NCBI GenBank assembly: GCA_038501625.1
Contig: JAZAYU010000010.1
Coordinates: 620,001-684,000 of the forward strand
DNA from: Corbicula japonica
Lineage: Eukaryota > Mollusca > Bivalvia > Venerida > Cyrenidae
Length of the DNA: 64,000 nucleotides
Direction: 5' to 3'
The notes under the pieces were generated by a model. That model was not told where the DNA came from. It made no database searches and worked only from the letters and a program-made list of their open reading frames with translations. This document shows, in pieces, positions 45,996-58,202 of this stretch (positions are counted from its first letter, which is position 1; each line of letters begins with the position of its first letter). The position numbers and the translations under genes are program-made.

Positions 45996-45999
45996 GATC

Positions 46000-47792
46000 T
46001 CTTATAGTTACTTAGCGTGTAATACAACATTAAATTAAATGCTAATGGGAGAACAATTTCTGATAACATTTTTGCCAACTTTTAATGCTGATTTTCACTG
46101 ACAATTTAACTTTGTTGTATTATAATCGTCACCATAGTGAATAAAACGATTTATGTTACATAAAAATATGAAGAAGGCATACTGTTATTGCGTTAAGACG
46201 ACGTTATGTTTATGTTAAAATTCTCCTGTCCAAAAAATAAGTGTGCCAAATATTTCTTTTGGAAAACGTTATTTATTTTCGAAATAAATAGAAGATAAAT
46301 TTTTTGACGTCAACATTTTAATATAAATCTTTGGCAGATTCAAGGATATACTAATACAATGTCATGATATTCGTCAGTCTGTGTCATAAAAATACATATT
46401 TAATAGTAAGCGAATAGTCTGTCTATAAGCTAAACACATAGCAAGAATATAGTTTTTATAAAGATAAATCATTAAAATTAAAATAAAATTACATTTTAAA
46501 AGTTAACAAGCTACAGCAAATCCATTATATAATCCAGCTGTTGCTTAATCAAGCCATTATACCAAACCAAGTTTAAGTTCATGTTTAAGATTACCCTTAA
46601 CAATGGCAGATGAACACATATATACATGAACTCATCAAAACAAAAAAACATACAAACAAGCAAACTAGAGAAAAACATATACACACAGACACACACTTAA
46701 ATGCAAAGCATGATTATTAGAGTTTTAGGAAAAATTCAACAAAGTTTATGTATAAAACTAATGCCGCTAGTTCAGGCATTTGAGAGGAAGTAATTAGCAC
46801 ATTTATAATAATCGATGGTAAATCAAGTGTTCATTCTTGTTGATTCGTTGATTCTTCAACAGAACATATTTTCATGTAACTGGGGAAAAGTCATTGATGC
46901 CGCTTTTTCTTATATCTGAAATGATAACATCTTAAAAATATCAACATGTAAAATCATTACATAAAATAATTTCAGTTGCCTGTTGTGGCGTATTACCAAA
47001 ATTATATTACGATATTGTTTGTTTATAACTGTTTTTAAGCAATACTACAATTAATATAGACTGTAACCCCTAACAATATTTGAAAACATAGTTTTTTTAA
47101 AATAATTATTATATTTGTAAACAGGAAGAAGCAATTAAATTACACATTTTATTTAAAAGGATCATAACGCACATGTTAATTGTTAAATTATCGGTCGTTT
47201 TATAAGGTTATGAAGAGCTCAAAAGTGAACTATGCCAATCACCTTCGCATACACTCACTTTACATCTCTGCGAAAGGCTCAATGTCAAGATTTTTGACCA
47301 AACTCGACAGCCCTATTTTTACAGTCATAATTATGAATTTGAAAGCTTGAGGTAAAACAAATGACAGAAATCTTCACTATCTTTCATTAAAACCGACGAA
47401 ACCCAATCTATTGTAAATGTAATTGGTGAGCTATTCTTTGAGTTAAAGTAAAAGTAGTTGAAAGTAGTCCCAGCCTATAACAGAGGTGAATGTAATGAGC
47501 CGATAGTGTAAGAGAGTGGAAGTATGCATATATGAATCATTATGAAACCGAAATAAATAGTAAAAATCCAGTTGTCGAGACAAAATCATTGATTGTTGAA
47601 AGTTCTTGTATTCCTTGCAGTAATGAAAAACATCTGGCCAGAGAGTAACGTTGATAAATCTAATCCCTAATAATCACCCGCTGAGAGTTTAATAGTACAA
47701 AGATTTCAAATATTTCCGAATGCGCTTTGAAGAGTCTGCATTCCAGGCGATGAAGTATTTTTTTTTATTGATTTCCCAATTTTTTATCTTTA
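46000..47792. other. No gene found; AT-rich
   Basis: No exon with splice support and no recognised repeat. Short open frames here have no cysteine, domain or signal-peptide pattern of note. Confidence 0.5.
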
Positions 47793-47801
47793 GCCAGTCT
47801 A

Positions 47802-48031
47802 TAGCTCCCTATGTTCTGTTATATATTCTCATGTCAATTATACAATAATCATCAATACCTCCAAGATAGCAACTCCTGCAGGTACCTTACTGACATGCAT
47901 TTACTTCCCTTATCTCCCAGAACATAGGTGGTTCAGCAAATCAGTAAAAAAGAGAAAATTAAATGAATAAAAAAGGAGATAATAAGTATTTCAGTGTTTT
48001 CTTAAACAACCATCTAGCTTGTGCCAGGCTA
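47802..48031 (-). mobile_element. Family C element (230 bp), reverse, 9-bp target duplication
   Basis: Reverse copy with ends TAGCTCCC and GCCAGGCTA. It is flanked by GCCAGTCTA on both sides (47793-47801 and 48032-48040). That 9-bp target is identical to the usual right end of the element itself. Confidence 0.85.
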
Positions 48032-48208
48032 GCCAGTCTACATCCCTACATATTCTGATTCAATGCAGTAAAACAAAAATATAGACTCGCTATATGACAA
48101 ATTGTGGAATGGTGTTTTAAAAATAAATATAAAGACAAAACAAACGTATTATCAGACTAGTGGGTACTCTACATGCTTCTCTCAATATCATATTTATTCA
48201 GCAATCCT

Positions 48209-48444
48209 TAGCCTGGCACCAGCTAGATGGTTTTTTAAAGAAACACTGACATACCTATTATCTCCTTTTTATTCATTTCATTTTCCTTTTCTTACTGATA
48301 TGCTGTACCTATGTTCTGAGAGATAAGGGAAGTAAAATGAATATCGGTAAGGTACCTGCAGGAGTTGCTTTTCTTGGAGGTATTGATGATTATTTTATGT
48401 GACCTGATAATATATAACAGAACATAGGGACGTGAGCCAGTCTA
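48209..48444 (+). mobile_element. Family C element (236 bp), 9-bp target duplication
   Basis: Begins TAGCCTGGCACCAGCTAG and ends GAGCCAGTCTA, flanked by perfect AGCAATCCT duplications (48200-48208 and 48445-48453). Confidence 0.9.
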
Positions 48445-49281
48445 AGCAATCCTTTACAAACAGTAAAGGTTAGAGGTAGACTGGCTATTATAATTTTGCA
48501 ACTATGCCATAAAGATAAAACATATTATCTAACTAGTGGCTTAGACTATACTCTGGCATATTCTCTAAAGTGGTACAAAGTTTACCATAACTATGCACTG
48601 TACTATTGGATAATCATCATCTATGATCTTATCAGTGACCACTTGTCAAATTAATGACCTCCGGTCCTTTGATATGGACTGGGATGATGCCTTGAATAAA
48701 CAACATCTGGATTATATTCAGGGCTACAACAATGTACTTGTAGCTTGTGCTTTTAATGGTGCTTGTCAGTGTATCATGACGAAAATATTAACTGTTTTAT
48801 TATGTTAAAATTTGTCATTTAAACTGTAGAAGATGTATGAACAGAGTAAATGTGATGTTATATACCTAAAGAGTCAAAGTTCGAGTGAAATGATTGAAAG
48901 GCAATGTTCTTATAGCATTACTTACCATTAAAATTCAATCACAGCAGATCCGAAAATGTGCTGATTTGTTCAAATGTTCGACGAGTTTCGCCCCTTTTCC
49001 CACATTTATAGGTGGTATACGCGCGGCAAGCAATATTTACTAGAAAGAGGGCAGTGAAGAGTGTGAATGTGCAGCTTCAATTTATCATTTTGTATTATAC
49101 ATAATGACTTTACCAGCTTATAAAGAAACTTGAAAGTAAAATATATCTATGAATGGTTTTATCATAATAAGAAAATATTAACCTATAGAACATATGGCCG
49201 ACACTCAAAATTTACAAACATAAACATGCTGAAGTCATCAATAACCATTTACTCCATGGTTTATTACTTATATCCGGGCTG

Positions 49282-49416
49282 AAGGTTATAAAGCTGAGAT
49301 TGGAAACCAGTCTCAAATCTCAAGCATCTGATTGGCTGAAATGGCGACTAGTCGCCATTTCAGCCAATCAGATGCTTGAGATTTGAGACTGTTTCCATGC
49401 TCAGTTTTATAACCTT
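49282..49416. repeat. 135-bp near-perfect palindrome
   Basis: Arms AAGGTTATAAAGCTGAG... and ...CTCAGTTTTATAACCTT pair across a centre at GGCGACT|AGTCGCC with no loop. The arms include TCTCAAGCATCTGATTGGC and its inverse. It shares sequence with the interrupted palindrome at about 44283-44400. Confidence 0.9.
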
Positions 49417-50161
49417 GGGCACCTATGGTAGACCCAGGCCAGCCAATGGATTTAAAGCCACCTGCGTAGGTCTTTTTACGACTGCAACGATGTACAGGCT
49501 GATCTGAGACTACACTGGTAGCACATGTCATCCACGGATTCAAGGGTTAATAAAGACATTTGAAATACTTTGATCATTTTTATTATATTTACTCTTACGG
49601 CAGATTTTCATAGGTTTCATTTATTTCAAATGTCATAGTTTACTGGTGGTCCGAAGAAATATTTAATATCTTTACATCTTGTCTTTGTTTGTTACAAAGG
49701 TCTAATGAATCTTCAAAAATGTCTTTGAAGACAAAATGGCAATCAGATTATCATTATTAGAAACACTTACATAATAAGAATAATGTCTATGATAATACTT
49801 TGTACTTACTGTTGATTGATTAAGTCCCACTCCGCAATATTGTGGACTCCAAGTTTTATGGTGGAGTTAGAAACCAAGTGAACCTCTGGGCATTGTTTCC
49901 GGCTCGAAAAAGAAGAAAACTAATATAATCTATACGTGTATATCAAACACCTCAGTTGGGCAAGTTTGTTACAAGTTATTACATGATGAGCTCATACATG
50001 TAGTTACCTCAAACAAGCTATACAAAATCAAAATCTAATGCAGGTAAAAATACACTTTTACTAAGGGTTGGTTTTAAATGACTCTCACCCTCCCCACATA
50101 CACCTCCATCCATACCCACAATAAAGTAGACATAAAAACAATTGATAGTATCATATTTGTT

Positions 50162-50290
50162 TTTACTTGATAACGAATTTTAATAAATGATATTGCCTCT
50201 ACCTGGGAGCGAACCCACACCGCCACGGCGACAGCGGCGAGCCCTGCAATTCCGACGACGCAACCAACCAAGCTAACCAGACTTTCTTCA
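50162..50290 (-). repeat. tRNA-derived SINE
   Basis: The minus strand has TAGCTTGGTTGG (box A) and GGTTCGCTCCC (box B) at tRNA-like spacing, then AGGTAGAGGCAATATCATTT and an AT-rich tail. A fragment is present at 2236-2312. The overlapping 105-codon open frame is not a gene. Confidence 0.65.
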
Positions 50291-50479
50291 AAATCGTAGA
50301 AGCACTCATATTTTAAGAATATTTTGCCTTTCAACAAATAATTTACTGAACCATATGAAAATTGCATCAAAATTATCTTTTCATGTTGCATATTATATTT
50401 TTAAAGTTTTACATAGATAAATTTTGAAATAACATTGAAGTAACCATACCCACCACGCTACTGAACATATGGTGAAATT

Positions 50480-50790
50480 TTTGTAAGTGAAATATGAATA
50501 TCAGGAATCTCCTCACTCACAAAACACAGCCTTCCCACGCAGCGAAAAAGAAGACAGGAAGAGAGAGCATGTTTGTTATAAGTATATCAATTCAAATAAG
50601 ACGCCACAAACAATAAACGAAAAAGAGAACCTTTGGGGGTACCGCCTTGGAACGGTCAGTGGCAAAAAAAATTGCCACTGGGGGTTTTGACCAGGTTCTA
50701 GGGTGCACCAACCTCACACTTGCCCCAACAGGTTCTCATATCACAAAACAAATACGAGTTGTCTAGGTGAAACCACTCCAACCCACTTAT
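50480..50790 (+). mobile_element. Repeat B, best-preserved copy
   Basis: Order of landmarks: AAGTGAAATATGAATATCAG, CCCACGCAGCGAAAAAG, GAGAGAGCATGTTTG, GACGCCACAAACAATAAACG, ACCGCCTTGGAACGG, TTGCCACTGGGGGTTTTG, TTGCCCCAACAGGTTCTC, CCAACCCAC. A reverse copy lies at about 45105-45345. No ORF or clear terminal repeats were seen. Confidence 0.65.
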
Positions 50791-50791
50791 C

Positions 50792-51047
50792 GGCTCCCTA
50801 TGTTCTGTTATATATTCTAATGTCACTTAAACAATAATCATCAATACCTCCAAGCATATCAGAAAAAAGAAAATGAAATGAAATAAAAAAGAGATAATAA
50901 GTATTTCAGTGTTTTTAATGAACCATCTAGCTGGTACCAGGCTAGATGGTTCAGCATATAAGAAAAAAGAAAATGAAATGAACTTTAAAAAAAGAGATAA
51001 TGAGTATTTCAGTGTTCTTAATAAACCATCTAGCTGGTGCCAGGTTA
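50792..51047 (-). mobile_element. Two adjoining damaged family C copies
   Basis: The first (50792-50944) lacks about 100 bp of its centre. The second (50945-51047) is only the TAGCCTGGCACC-side half. Both run in reverse. Confidence 0.65.
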
Positions 51048-51049
51048 GG

Positions 51050-53035
51050 GTAAACCTAGAACAAAAACTTTATCTATAACCACTATATAGTTCCATCAAA
51101 TTATACATGTAGTGATATTTAAATATTTAATAGATTCTATTTGTTTTGGTGCAAAATTTTAGTGAATAACATTTAGATATCTGTTATCCTTAACCCGCTT
51201 TTGAACAGCATTTATTATTTTATAACTTGACGTCTTTCAAATGAAACATTCATTAAAGGTTTTGTTTCAACAGAAAACAAATATTTGTGTGATCAATCAC
51301 TTTATCAGAGGGTTCATTAACTCATTTTCATATGTGTTCATATATATTAAATAATCGAATAAATAAATGAAATAAAGAACATGTAACATGCAAACATTGA
51401 TAATACAAATTTAACAAATATTGCTGTTCATGTACTGAGCTAGAACAAATGCAAAGATTAATACTAAGAAGATTCTATAATTCCGGTTTGTGTTGTAGTC
51501 TTCAAGGCAATATGACTCCTAGGATACCGATCCAAGCCATATAAAAATCATAGCGGTCTGGCCAAATAATTATTTTATGAACCTGCCGAGATTATCTTGA
51601 TAGCATACTGAGATAGCTGTACTGACCAGGAATGTTATCTTCATCGGTACAGTGTATAAACCACAAGTGTATATACCATTGTGTAGATATTTGATAGAGA
51701 TAATCAGTTGTACAAGCATCGACGTAAAATTCCTCTCGGAAACGCCATGTCATCACAATACGTTTTACATTTCGATTATCCCTCGTTTATCTGTTTGGCT
51801 ATCTGGTTAAGAGTCTAGCTTACGGCAAACAACCCGATTGCATACTAAATCGTATCAATGTTTGAACTATCAGAATAGAACTTCACCTTAAGCGTTTTTT
51901 AATTCCGCGTAATATATACAACTCAAAATTTTAGCCACATTTTGCAGTCCGTTATTATTATTGTTAGATTAACATTTTGAACTGTTTATGATACACTAAG
52001 TTTTGTTTGTATTGTTTGTTAGATAAAACCGAAGAACTAGTCATCATAATTTAGTTATTAAACTTAAACATCACATTATCTACGCGAGAAATCTAACAGA
52101 CTAATATTATTGTAATATTGAATTTCGAGGAGACGAATTTTCGCGCTCAAACCACAAATGGTTTTTGTTCGCTTTGATTCAGCTATGAGCATTAATGACA
52201 ATGCAATTAACTGCCCATGCCACCTAGCCACAGGGCTGTTAAAAATCGCAATTTGATAAGTCACGCTGTGGCACAGTAGGCAGATCGTTAAAATTATTGC
52301 ATTTACAAATTACATGAAACCGGTATACATGAACAAAATTCAACAATCACAATATCCCGCTTTTACTACAAGACTTAAGTATATTTTTTTAATTTGAAAA
52401 AAAATCCTACCATTAAATGGTTTTAGTAAGGAGATTATATAACTAGATATTACAAGTCTAAGAGCTGATTGTTTTCAGAGAGGAGATATTTTACTATTGA
52501 CCCACTTCAGTTGATTTGTAAAATAAACGAGTATTTTTTCTGTTCAGATCAGTTTAATAAAGCGAATTGCAACTATCTTTAAACATTCCCCACAGAACGT
52601 TTCCTTTTCTTACAATACACAGTTGTCAATCATGTGCACTGTAAATCAATCACATAATATTGCTCAAAACAAGCTCGTGACAAAATGTTAATTTTCTCAT
52701 ACTTAACGTAATAATCACCTTATCCCGACAATGAAACGCATTTTTATCAATTATTTATACACTTGCAATGTGGTTGTGTAATGCAGTAAGCATTTGCATC
52801 TCAAGACCTGCAACAGCTTTTTTGTAATTCTTCTCCGTTTCTTGCATTATGTTTACGGACAAAAATAAATCAATAGTCGTTTTAATTATTTTCTCTAAAA
52901 CTGCCGAATAACTTTCAAAGAAAAAATTCATCATCCGAAAGCGAATCGAGTGTTCTTGCTTGAGAAAATAACCTGTTCAAAGCAGAACTGCTTGGCTCGT
53001 GTTACAGCAGAATGCGCGTGTAAGAAGCACTGCTG
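51050..53035. other. No gene found; AT-rich, with one repeat A relic
   Basis: About 52165-52235 holds a worn repeat A piece (AACTGCCCATGCCACCTAGC). No exon was recognised. Confidence 0.5.
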
Positions 53036-53039
53036 CTTG

Positions 53040-53109
53040 TTTGTTACTGGCTGAATCCTGGAGGAGGAACGTGTTGTCTATAAAAGGTAAGCACGTCAAA
53101 CGCACGCTG
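53040..53109 (+). promoter_or_regulatory. Possible promoter with TATA box
   Basis: TATAAAA at 53079-53085 lies in a locally GC-richer stretch, followed by about 140 bp that ends in a good donor. Assignment to the calponin-type gene 4.6 kb downstream is inferred from strand and position. Confidence 0.4.
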
Positions 53110-53225
53110 GAAGAAGCTACACATTATTTAGAGTAATCGGCCCGACGACTTTCTCCGAATATCTTGGAGTACTACACAGTGCAACCTTCAAGGAAGTTAG
53201 AAAGAAAACAGGATTCTTTTGTCCG
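53110..53225 (+). other. Possible non-coding first exon (5' UTR)
   Basis: Runs from about 30 bp past the TATA box to the donor TCCG|GTAAGA. It contains no useful ATG. Both coding first exons downstream (57.9 and 58.1 kb) open with a splice acceptor, so an upstream untranslated exon like this one is needed. The start is approximate. Confidence 0.4.
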
Positions 53226-55062
53226 GTAAGAATATTTCATTAGTATTTTTTCTTAATAACTCTATTATTTTAGAAAAAAAGCATGAGCGTTTTCATTAAT
53301 TGCTATTTGTTTAATAGATATTTTGAGAATTTAAGCAAAATGCATTAGAATTTTGAATAAATGCACGTAAAGTTTCATCTGTTTGTATTCGAGCACAGTT
53401 TATTTTCATATACAAACTTGACATTTTAGAGAAGACATTAGCTCACTAATAACATATTTTAAGAGTCGAACATTTCAAGTTATTGAAATGTAAGTAATGT
53501 TATGATATTAATTATATGGATTTTGACGGAGTTGATCTTGTAATGGCTGTTAAGATTATTGTTTGAAATATAAGCTTGTATTGTTGAGCCACAATACTGG
53601 TCAAAATGGACAACACTGCATGAAAACAAAAACCACCCGTTCCAGATCCAACGTGCTGTACATAACGAAAACATTTTAAAAGTACACAGTGCTGAAGATA
53701 AACACCTAATGTAGTGGGGGTGTTATTAACTACCTGTTAGTTTTAGAAAGTTCCAAATTTATAAGCTGAAAATGCACTAATGTGAAAATGCGTTCTTTCC
53801 ACGAATTGTATATGAAATACTTGTTTATGTTGTTTACTTTCTACATTATGCTTGACTGTTTATTTGTCATCTGCAGAACTCCTTTTTGCAAATATTTACG
53901 ACTGTTCCAGAAAAAAGCCACGACCATGGCACTCATTATATTAAGCAAAATATTAACAAACAGATAGCAAGCAAGGAAAATGCTGATATTAACAACTCGG
54001 AGAAACCTTGTGTTGTTGTTTTTCAGCTATGCAGGAACATTCCTTAGTCTAGATAATCTGGGCACGAGTCCAGCAATACCTGTACCTTTCAAGCTCTTAA
54101 TTACCTCGCTAAGAAAAGATACAGAATCTATGGATGACTCATGCTTTCTTGATTTTGCAGACAAGTGTTTCAGCTGTTTTGCTATATAAATTTTCGTTTC
54201 CTTGGTGCATAAAACGGATAAGTCCTTCTTATTTCATTAGTACTTAAACCGTTTTTGCATTAAGGTGACTATATTATTTAACTTTGCTCATGTATACTGA
54301 CCAAAGTATTGTTTAATAAAAACTATTTTTGTTTGAATATTTTATCAATGAGGGTTGAATAAAAGTACATGTTCAAGTTAAATTAAACATTCCAAGAAGA
54401 TTTTCTCTGTTTATTCCTACTTATTTGTTTTTGTTTATGATGAAAAATCTAAAGGGGCATTTTAAGGTTCAAAAGGGATAATGTTTGAAATTTTGGATAT
54501 CTAAGTGTTTAGAACTGTTTAACGAGCTCATTTTTGTTAAGATGTTAATAATAAAGACATTTTTAGAATATACCAATCAGTGTTGTACGATGTGTGTTTA
54601 AGTCCCTCTCTTCAACGACTGGATCAAATTTCAAAAGAGATAAAATTCACTGAAGCCAGTCGCAGAAAATCTGAAAGAGACACCAGTCCTATGTTTACAG
54701 CATCATAAAAGTGAATCACCTGAAAAAATGTTTTACATTTAATTTAGTTCTTTTCTAAATTTATTACTATTTACAAAACAAAAATTCAGATTGATAAATT
54801 TTACTGTTTCTTTACAAAAAAAAATCAAAATATTAATAGAGGGAAGACGGGTAAAGCTAAAACTAAATACAAAGTATTCTGTAAATAATTTTTTGTTTGG
54901 TTACTTGCCAGATCTATAAATAGATTAACCATCATCAACAATTATAGCCTATTATGTGGCATCGACCTTCCGATTGGTATCGAAAGGTTCAATAGTGCAA
55001 GAGCCTTGAACAAGGTGCAACTGTCAATGATTATAATCTACCTTCAGTTGATAACTCTTGTG
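53226..55062. other. Putative long first intron, AT-rich
   Basis: No coding exon or known repeat was recognised. Short open frames at about 53782-54189 lack splice context or domain features. Confidence 0.45.
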
Positions 55063-55071
55063 GTTTACATG

Positions 55072-55313
55072 TAGCCTGGCACCAGCTAGATGGTTTATTT
55101 AAAAAAGACACTGAAATACTTATTTTCTCTTTTTTTTATTTCATTTCATTTTCTTTTTTCTGATATGCTCAACCATCTATGTTCTGGGAGATAAGGGAAG
55201 TAAAATGCATATCAGTAAGGTACCTTGTTTTTCTTGGAGGTATTGATGATTATTGTATAAGTGACATGAGAATACAGTGTATATTACAGAACATAGGGAC
55301 GGGAGCCAGTCTA
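55072..55313 (+). mobile_element. Family C element (242 bp), perfect 9-bp target duplication
   Basis: Ends TAGCCTGGCACC and GGGAGCCAGTCTA, with GTTTACATG on both sides (55063-55071 and 55314-55322). This is the best copy for defining the element. Confidence 0.92.
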
Positions 55314-55322
55314 GTTTACATG

Positions 55323-57640
55323 ATGAGGTAGGATTGCAGCAAAATATTGGTATTGTCCAAAACGAGTATTGATTTAACTTGTATTGTATCAAATGACATT
55401 CACTTTCACACCAACAGTATAACGTGGGTAAAATAATAAATTTGTATTATATGATAAATATGGGATCGGAAATGAATGGTCTTGCAATACAAAATAATTA
55501 AAAAAAGAGTTCACGACAATTGTTATTACGGGAACTCCGGAAAGTTATACAATAAAATAACTGGAGGAGCTTAATATTCAAAAATAATTGTTTATCATAA
55601 TATAAACGTTCTTTCTTTTTTATTTTGTACACAATTAAACTAAAAAAGTAACATAGCAGCAGCACTAGGTTGTTTAATATTCTTGTGTACAAAGACATAA
55701 TTAATATTTATATTTGTAAATCTATATTATATAAATGTATTAAATAAGCCTTTTCTCTTTCCTCTTTCTACCGAACATCAAGATGAAATTATTAAAGCCT
55801 TTAACAACACCTCGAGGTAACTTGATGATTTGTTTAATACAGAGAACAGACATTTCCATGTCTGGTTAATAAAATTTACCCTCATGAACTACAACTTAAT
55901 AAAGCAAACACTAAAAATAAGCAAGCAAACTTTATTGATCTTTCTTTTGAAAATGGAAACGTCATTACTAAAATAAAAGAAAAAAAGAGACGATTTTAAT
56001 TTTAAAATAGTAAATTCTCCGTTTTTAGACGACGATGTTCCACCTGCAACATCTTACGGGGTATGTATCTCACAGCTTGTTCCCTTTCTAGAGCTTGCAA
56101 TGATGTTAAAAAGATTTCAACGAACGTAATCTTTGCATTACAGAAAAACTTTAAAAACAAGGTTATCGGTATCATAAATTAAGGAAAACCTTTTGCAAGT
56201 TTGATCGCCGATTATTCATATTTCTAAAAGTAAACCACAAGTTTTGCAGAGATTTCTTTTCAGTTTTTTAATCATAAAATGTGGTTACCTGGATTCTTTA
56301 AACAGAAAGTACGATTTGCTTCATCAACAAGCTACAAGAGGGATAGAAAGTTCCTATGAGTTTGCAAAATAAAATTTCTGTTTCCATGGTTACATATTCT
56401 TGGAATGTGGTTACCGTTAATTTGCATTTCCCGTTGCCTCATTATTGGTAGTAAACAAATAGTTTAAGACTTTTTCTTTTAAACGTCTGTGGTAACATTT
56501 TTACGGTATAAGTCATAAGATGATTAGATAAATCAATTTGACAATGGTGAAACAGAAGTGAACTACTTTTTCCTCGGATTAAGATTTACCTGTGTGATTA
56601 GACCGAGAGATAGATTGACTGGCGGTAGATTCCAGAAATTGTTTGAGTATGTGTCATTTAGTTCTTAATTATTCAAAACATTTACTTTCGATGGTGGGGG
56701 AGTACCTTGTTCATTGACTGGGGAGTACCTTGTTCATTGACAAAGCACTTATATTATTATTTGTTAATTATGAGGACACTTCAAGTAACCACAAATAAAA
56801 AAGAAATGTTTTAGGCTGAAATATTTCTCCTAATAGCTTCTTGCTATACAGTAGAACTACAGACTAAACTTATTGACGTTTACATTTAGACTTTGAAAAA
56901 TTCAATATTATTTCAAGTCATATACCCTTTGGCCAATATAATTCAAACTACTTAGGTCATAGGGCATTTCAAGCTTGTCTAGTAGTCTAAAGGTTTACAG
57001 TCAAACTTGACTTCAAAGACTAGTTAGGGAAAAATCTAAAACTGGTCAATAAGGACTTTGGCCTTGTCTAAACATGGGTTTTTCGTACAATTAGTCAATT
57101 AATTGTGATATATTCACAGGTGGTCTTTGTTCACAGGTAGTCTTCAGCACAGGTTGGAATGAAGTATAAACATTAATTTATTCAGAGAATTTCATTAACA
57201 AGAGTTAATAGAGACTAACTTTTATTGTAAAACTATAATAATTTGTCTTTTTTCTAGGTAATGTCACTTTAAAAAATATATTATCATTAACTGTTGCATG
57301 CGAATTTTTTTGCAACTCTGCAAAAATGAAAGTATATTTCAGGAAGCAATATTTTATTCGTGTAACTATAAATATATATTAATACATGTATTTCCGAATC
57401 ATTGAAATAGTAAATGAAGTTGTCCATTAATTGTTAGTCGCTGTGCGGGTTCGATTCCCACTGTAGGCATTTATATCATGTAATTGTTAGTGAATACTTT
57501 GCCTTTGTTAGTGAGACCATTCTTTCCCATGTCTGTTATACGCATTTTAATTAGTTGTGTATTAATTTACATATTCTCGTATTAAAAGACCAATTTTTAT
57601 TTAATCAATCTTTAATAAGACTTGGTGTCTGTTTTACTGC
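55323..57640. other. Intron/intergenic, no gene found
   Basis: AT-rich. It holds a short direct repeat (GGGGAGTACCTTGTTCATTG, twice at about 56697-56740) and a tRNA-like box B (GGTTCGATTCC at about 57450). No exon was recognised. Confidence 0.5.
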
Positions 57641-57710
57641 TTTACTGCAATATTTTCATATTTGTCGTGTTCGATGGCTTTCAAAGTTCCCTTTTTCATC
57701 TATTTCAGGT
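57640..57710 (-). repeat. Repeat A fragment, reverse
   Basis: TGCAATATTTTCATATTTGT, then GATGGCTTTCAAAGTTCCC, the start of repeat A read in reverse. It lies just ahead of the first coding exon of the calponin-type gene. Confidence 0.65.
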
Positions 57711-57877
57711 AAATGCAAATTAAAAACTCTGGTGGGCGTTTTAACAATCAGAAATAGAAATACCAATATTTATTTAATTTTGATACTATTACAGGTCCGT
57801 TGTTCGCCTTGAGCCACCAGTTTGGGTGGAACTAACTTATAGAAGCTAGCACAAAACGTTTTATCAAGGTTACAGAG

Positions 57878-57946
57878 ATGTCTGCAGGAACCAACCGAGC
57901 ACAGAAAACTGGAATTGCTTATGAAGTCGAGAAGAAACAAGAACAT
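57878..57946 (+). CDS. Calponin/transgelin-type gene: alternative first coding exon 1a
   Basis: Acceptor TATTACAG at 57787-57794, 83 bp of 5' UTR, then ATG and 23 codons (MSAGTNRAQKTGIAYEVEKK, QEH) to the donor CAT|GTAGGC in phase 0. Splicing to 59151 gives KKQEH-NYDREEEAGTPTHVV, the usual lead-in to a calponin-homology domain. A second version of the same exon lies 256 bp downstream. Confidence 0.85.
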
Positions 57947-58133
57947 GTAGGCATAACAAAACATGATCCAAATATATTGACCTAAAGTGAAGTCAAGTGA
58001 TGTAAACATATGTTGGAAAATTCATGTCGTTACGCAAAAAGTGATTTTATTACAGCGGTCAATACATTTGGATCATTTCTTTTACGAGAATCTAAGTATT
58101 TATAATGCTTTACAGGCGTCCTTGTAACACAGA

Positions 58134-58202
58134 ATGAGTGGTAATCAGCTTCGTGCAGGGAAAGTTGGAATCGCTTATGATGTTGAAATAAAACAAGAAC
58201 AA
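58134..58202 (+). CDS. Calponin/transgelin-type gene: alternative first coding exon 1b
   Basis: Acceptor CTTTACAG, 18 bp of leader, then ATG and 23 codons (MSGNQLRAGKVGIAYDVEIK, QEQ) to CAA|GTATAG in phase 0. It has the same length, phase and pattern (RAxKxGIAYxVExKQE) as exon 1a. If 1a were spliced into 1b, the leader reads GCG-TCC-TTG-TAA, an immediate stop, so a full protein uses one or the other. The donor is weaker than that of the following exons. Confidence 0.8.

Noticed and set aside
50074..50391. 105-codon minus-strand open frame with a hydrophobic stretch
   Set aside because: It coincides with a tRNA-derived SINE whose sequence recurs at 2236-2312.
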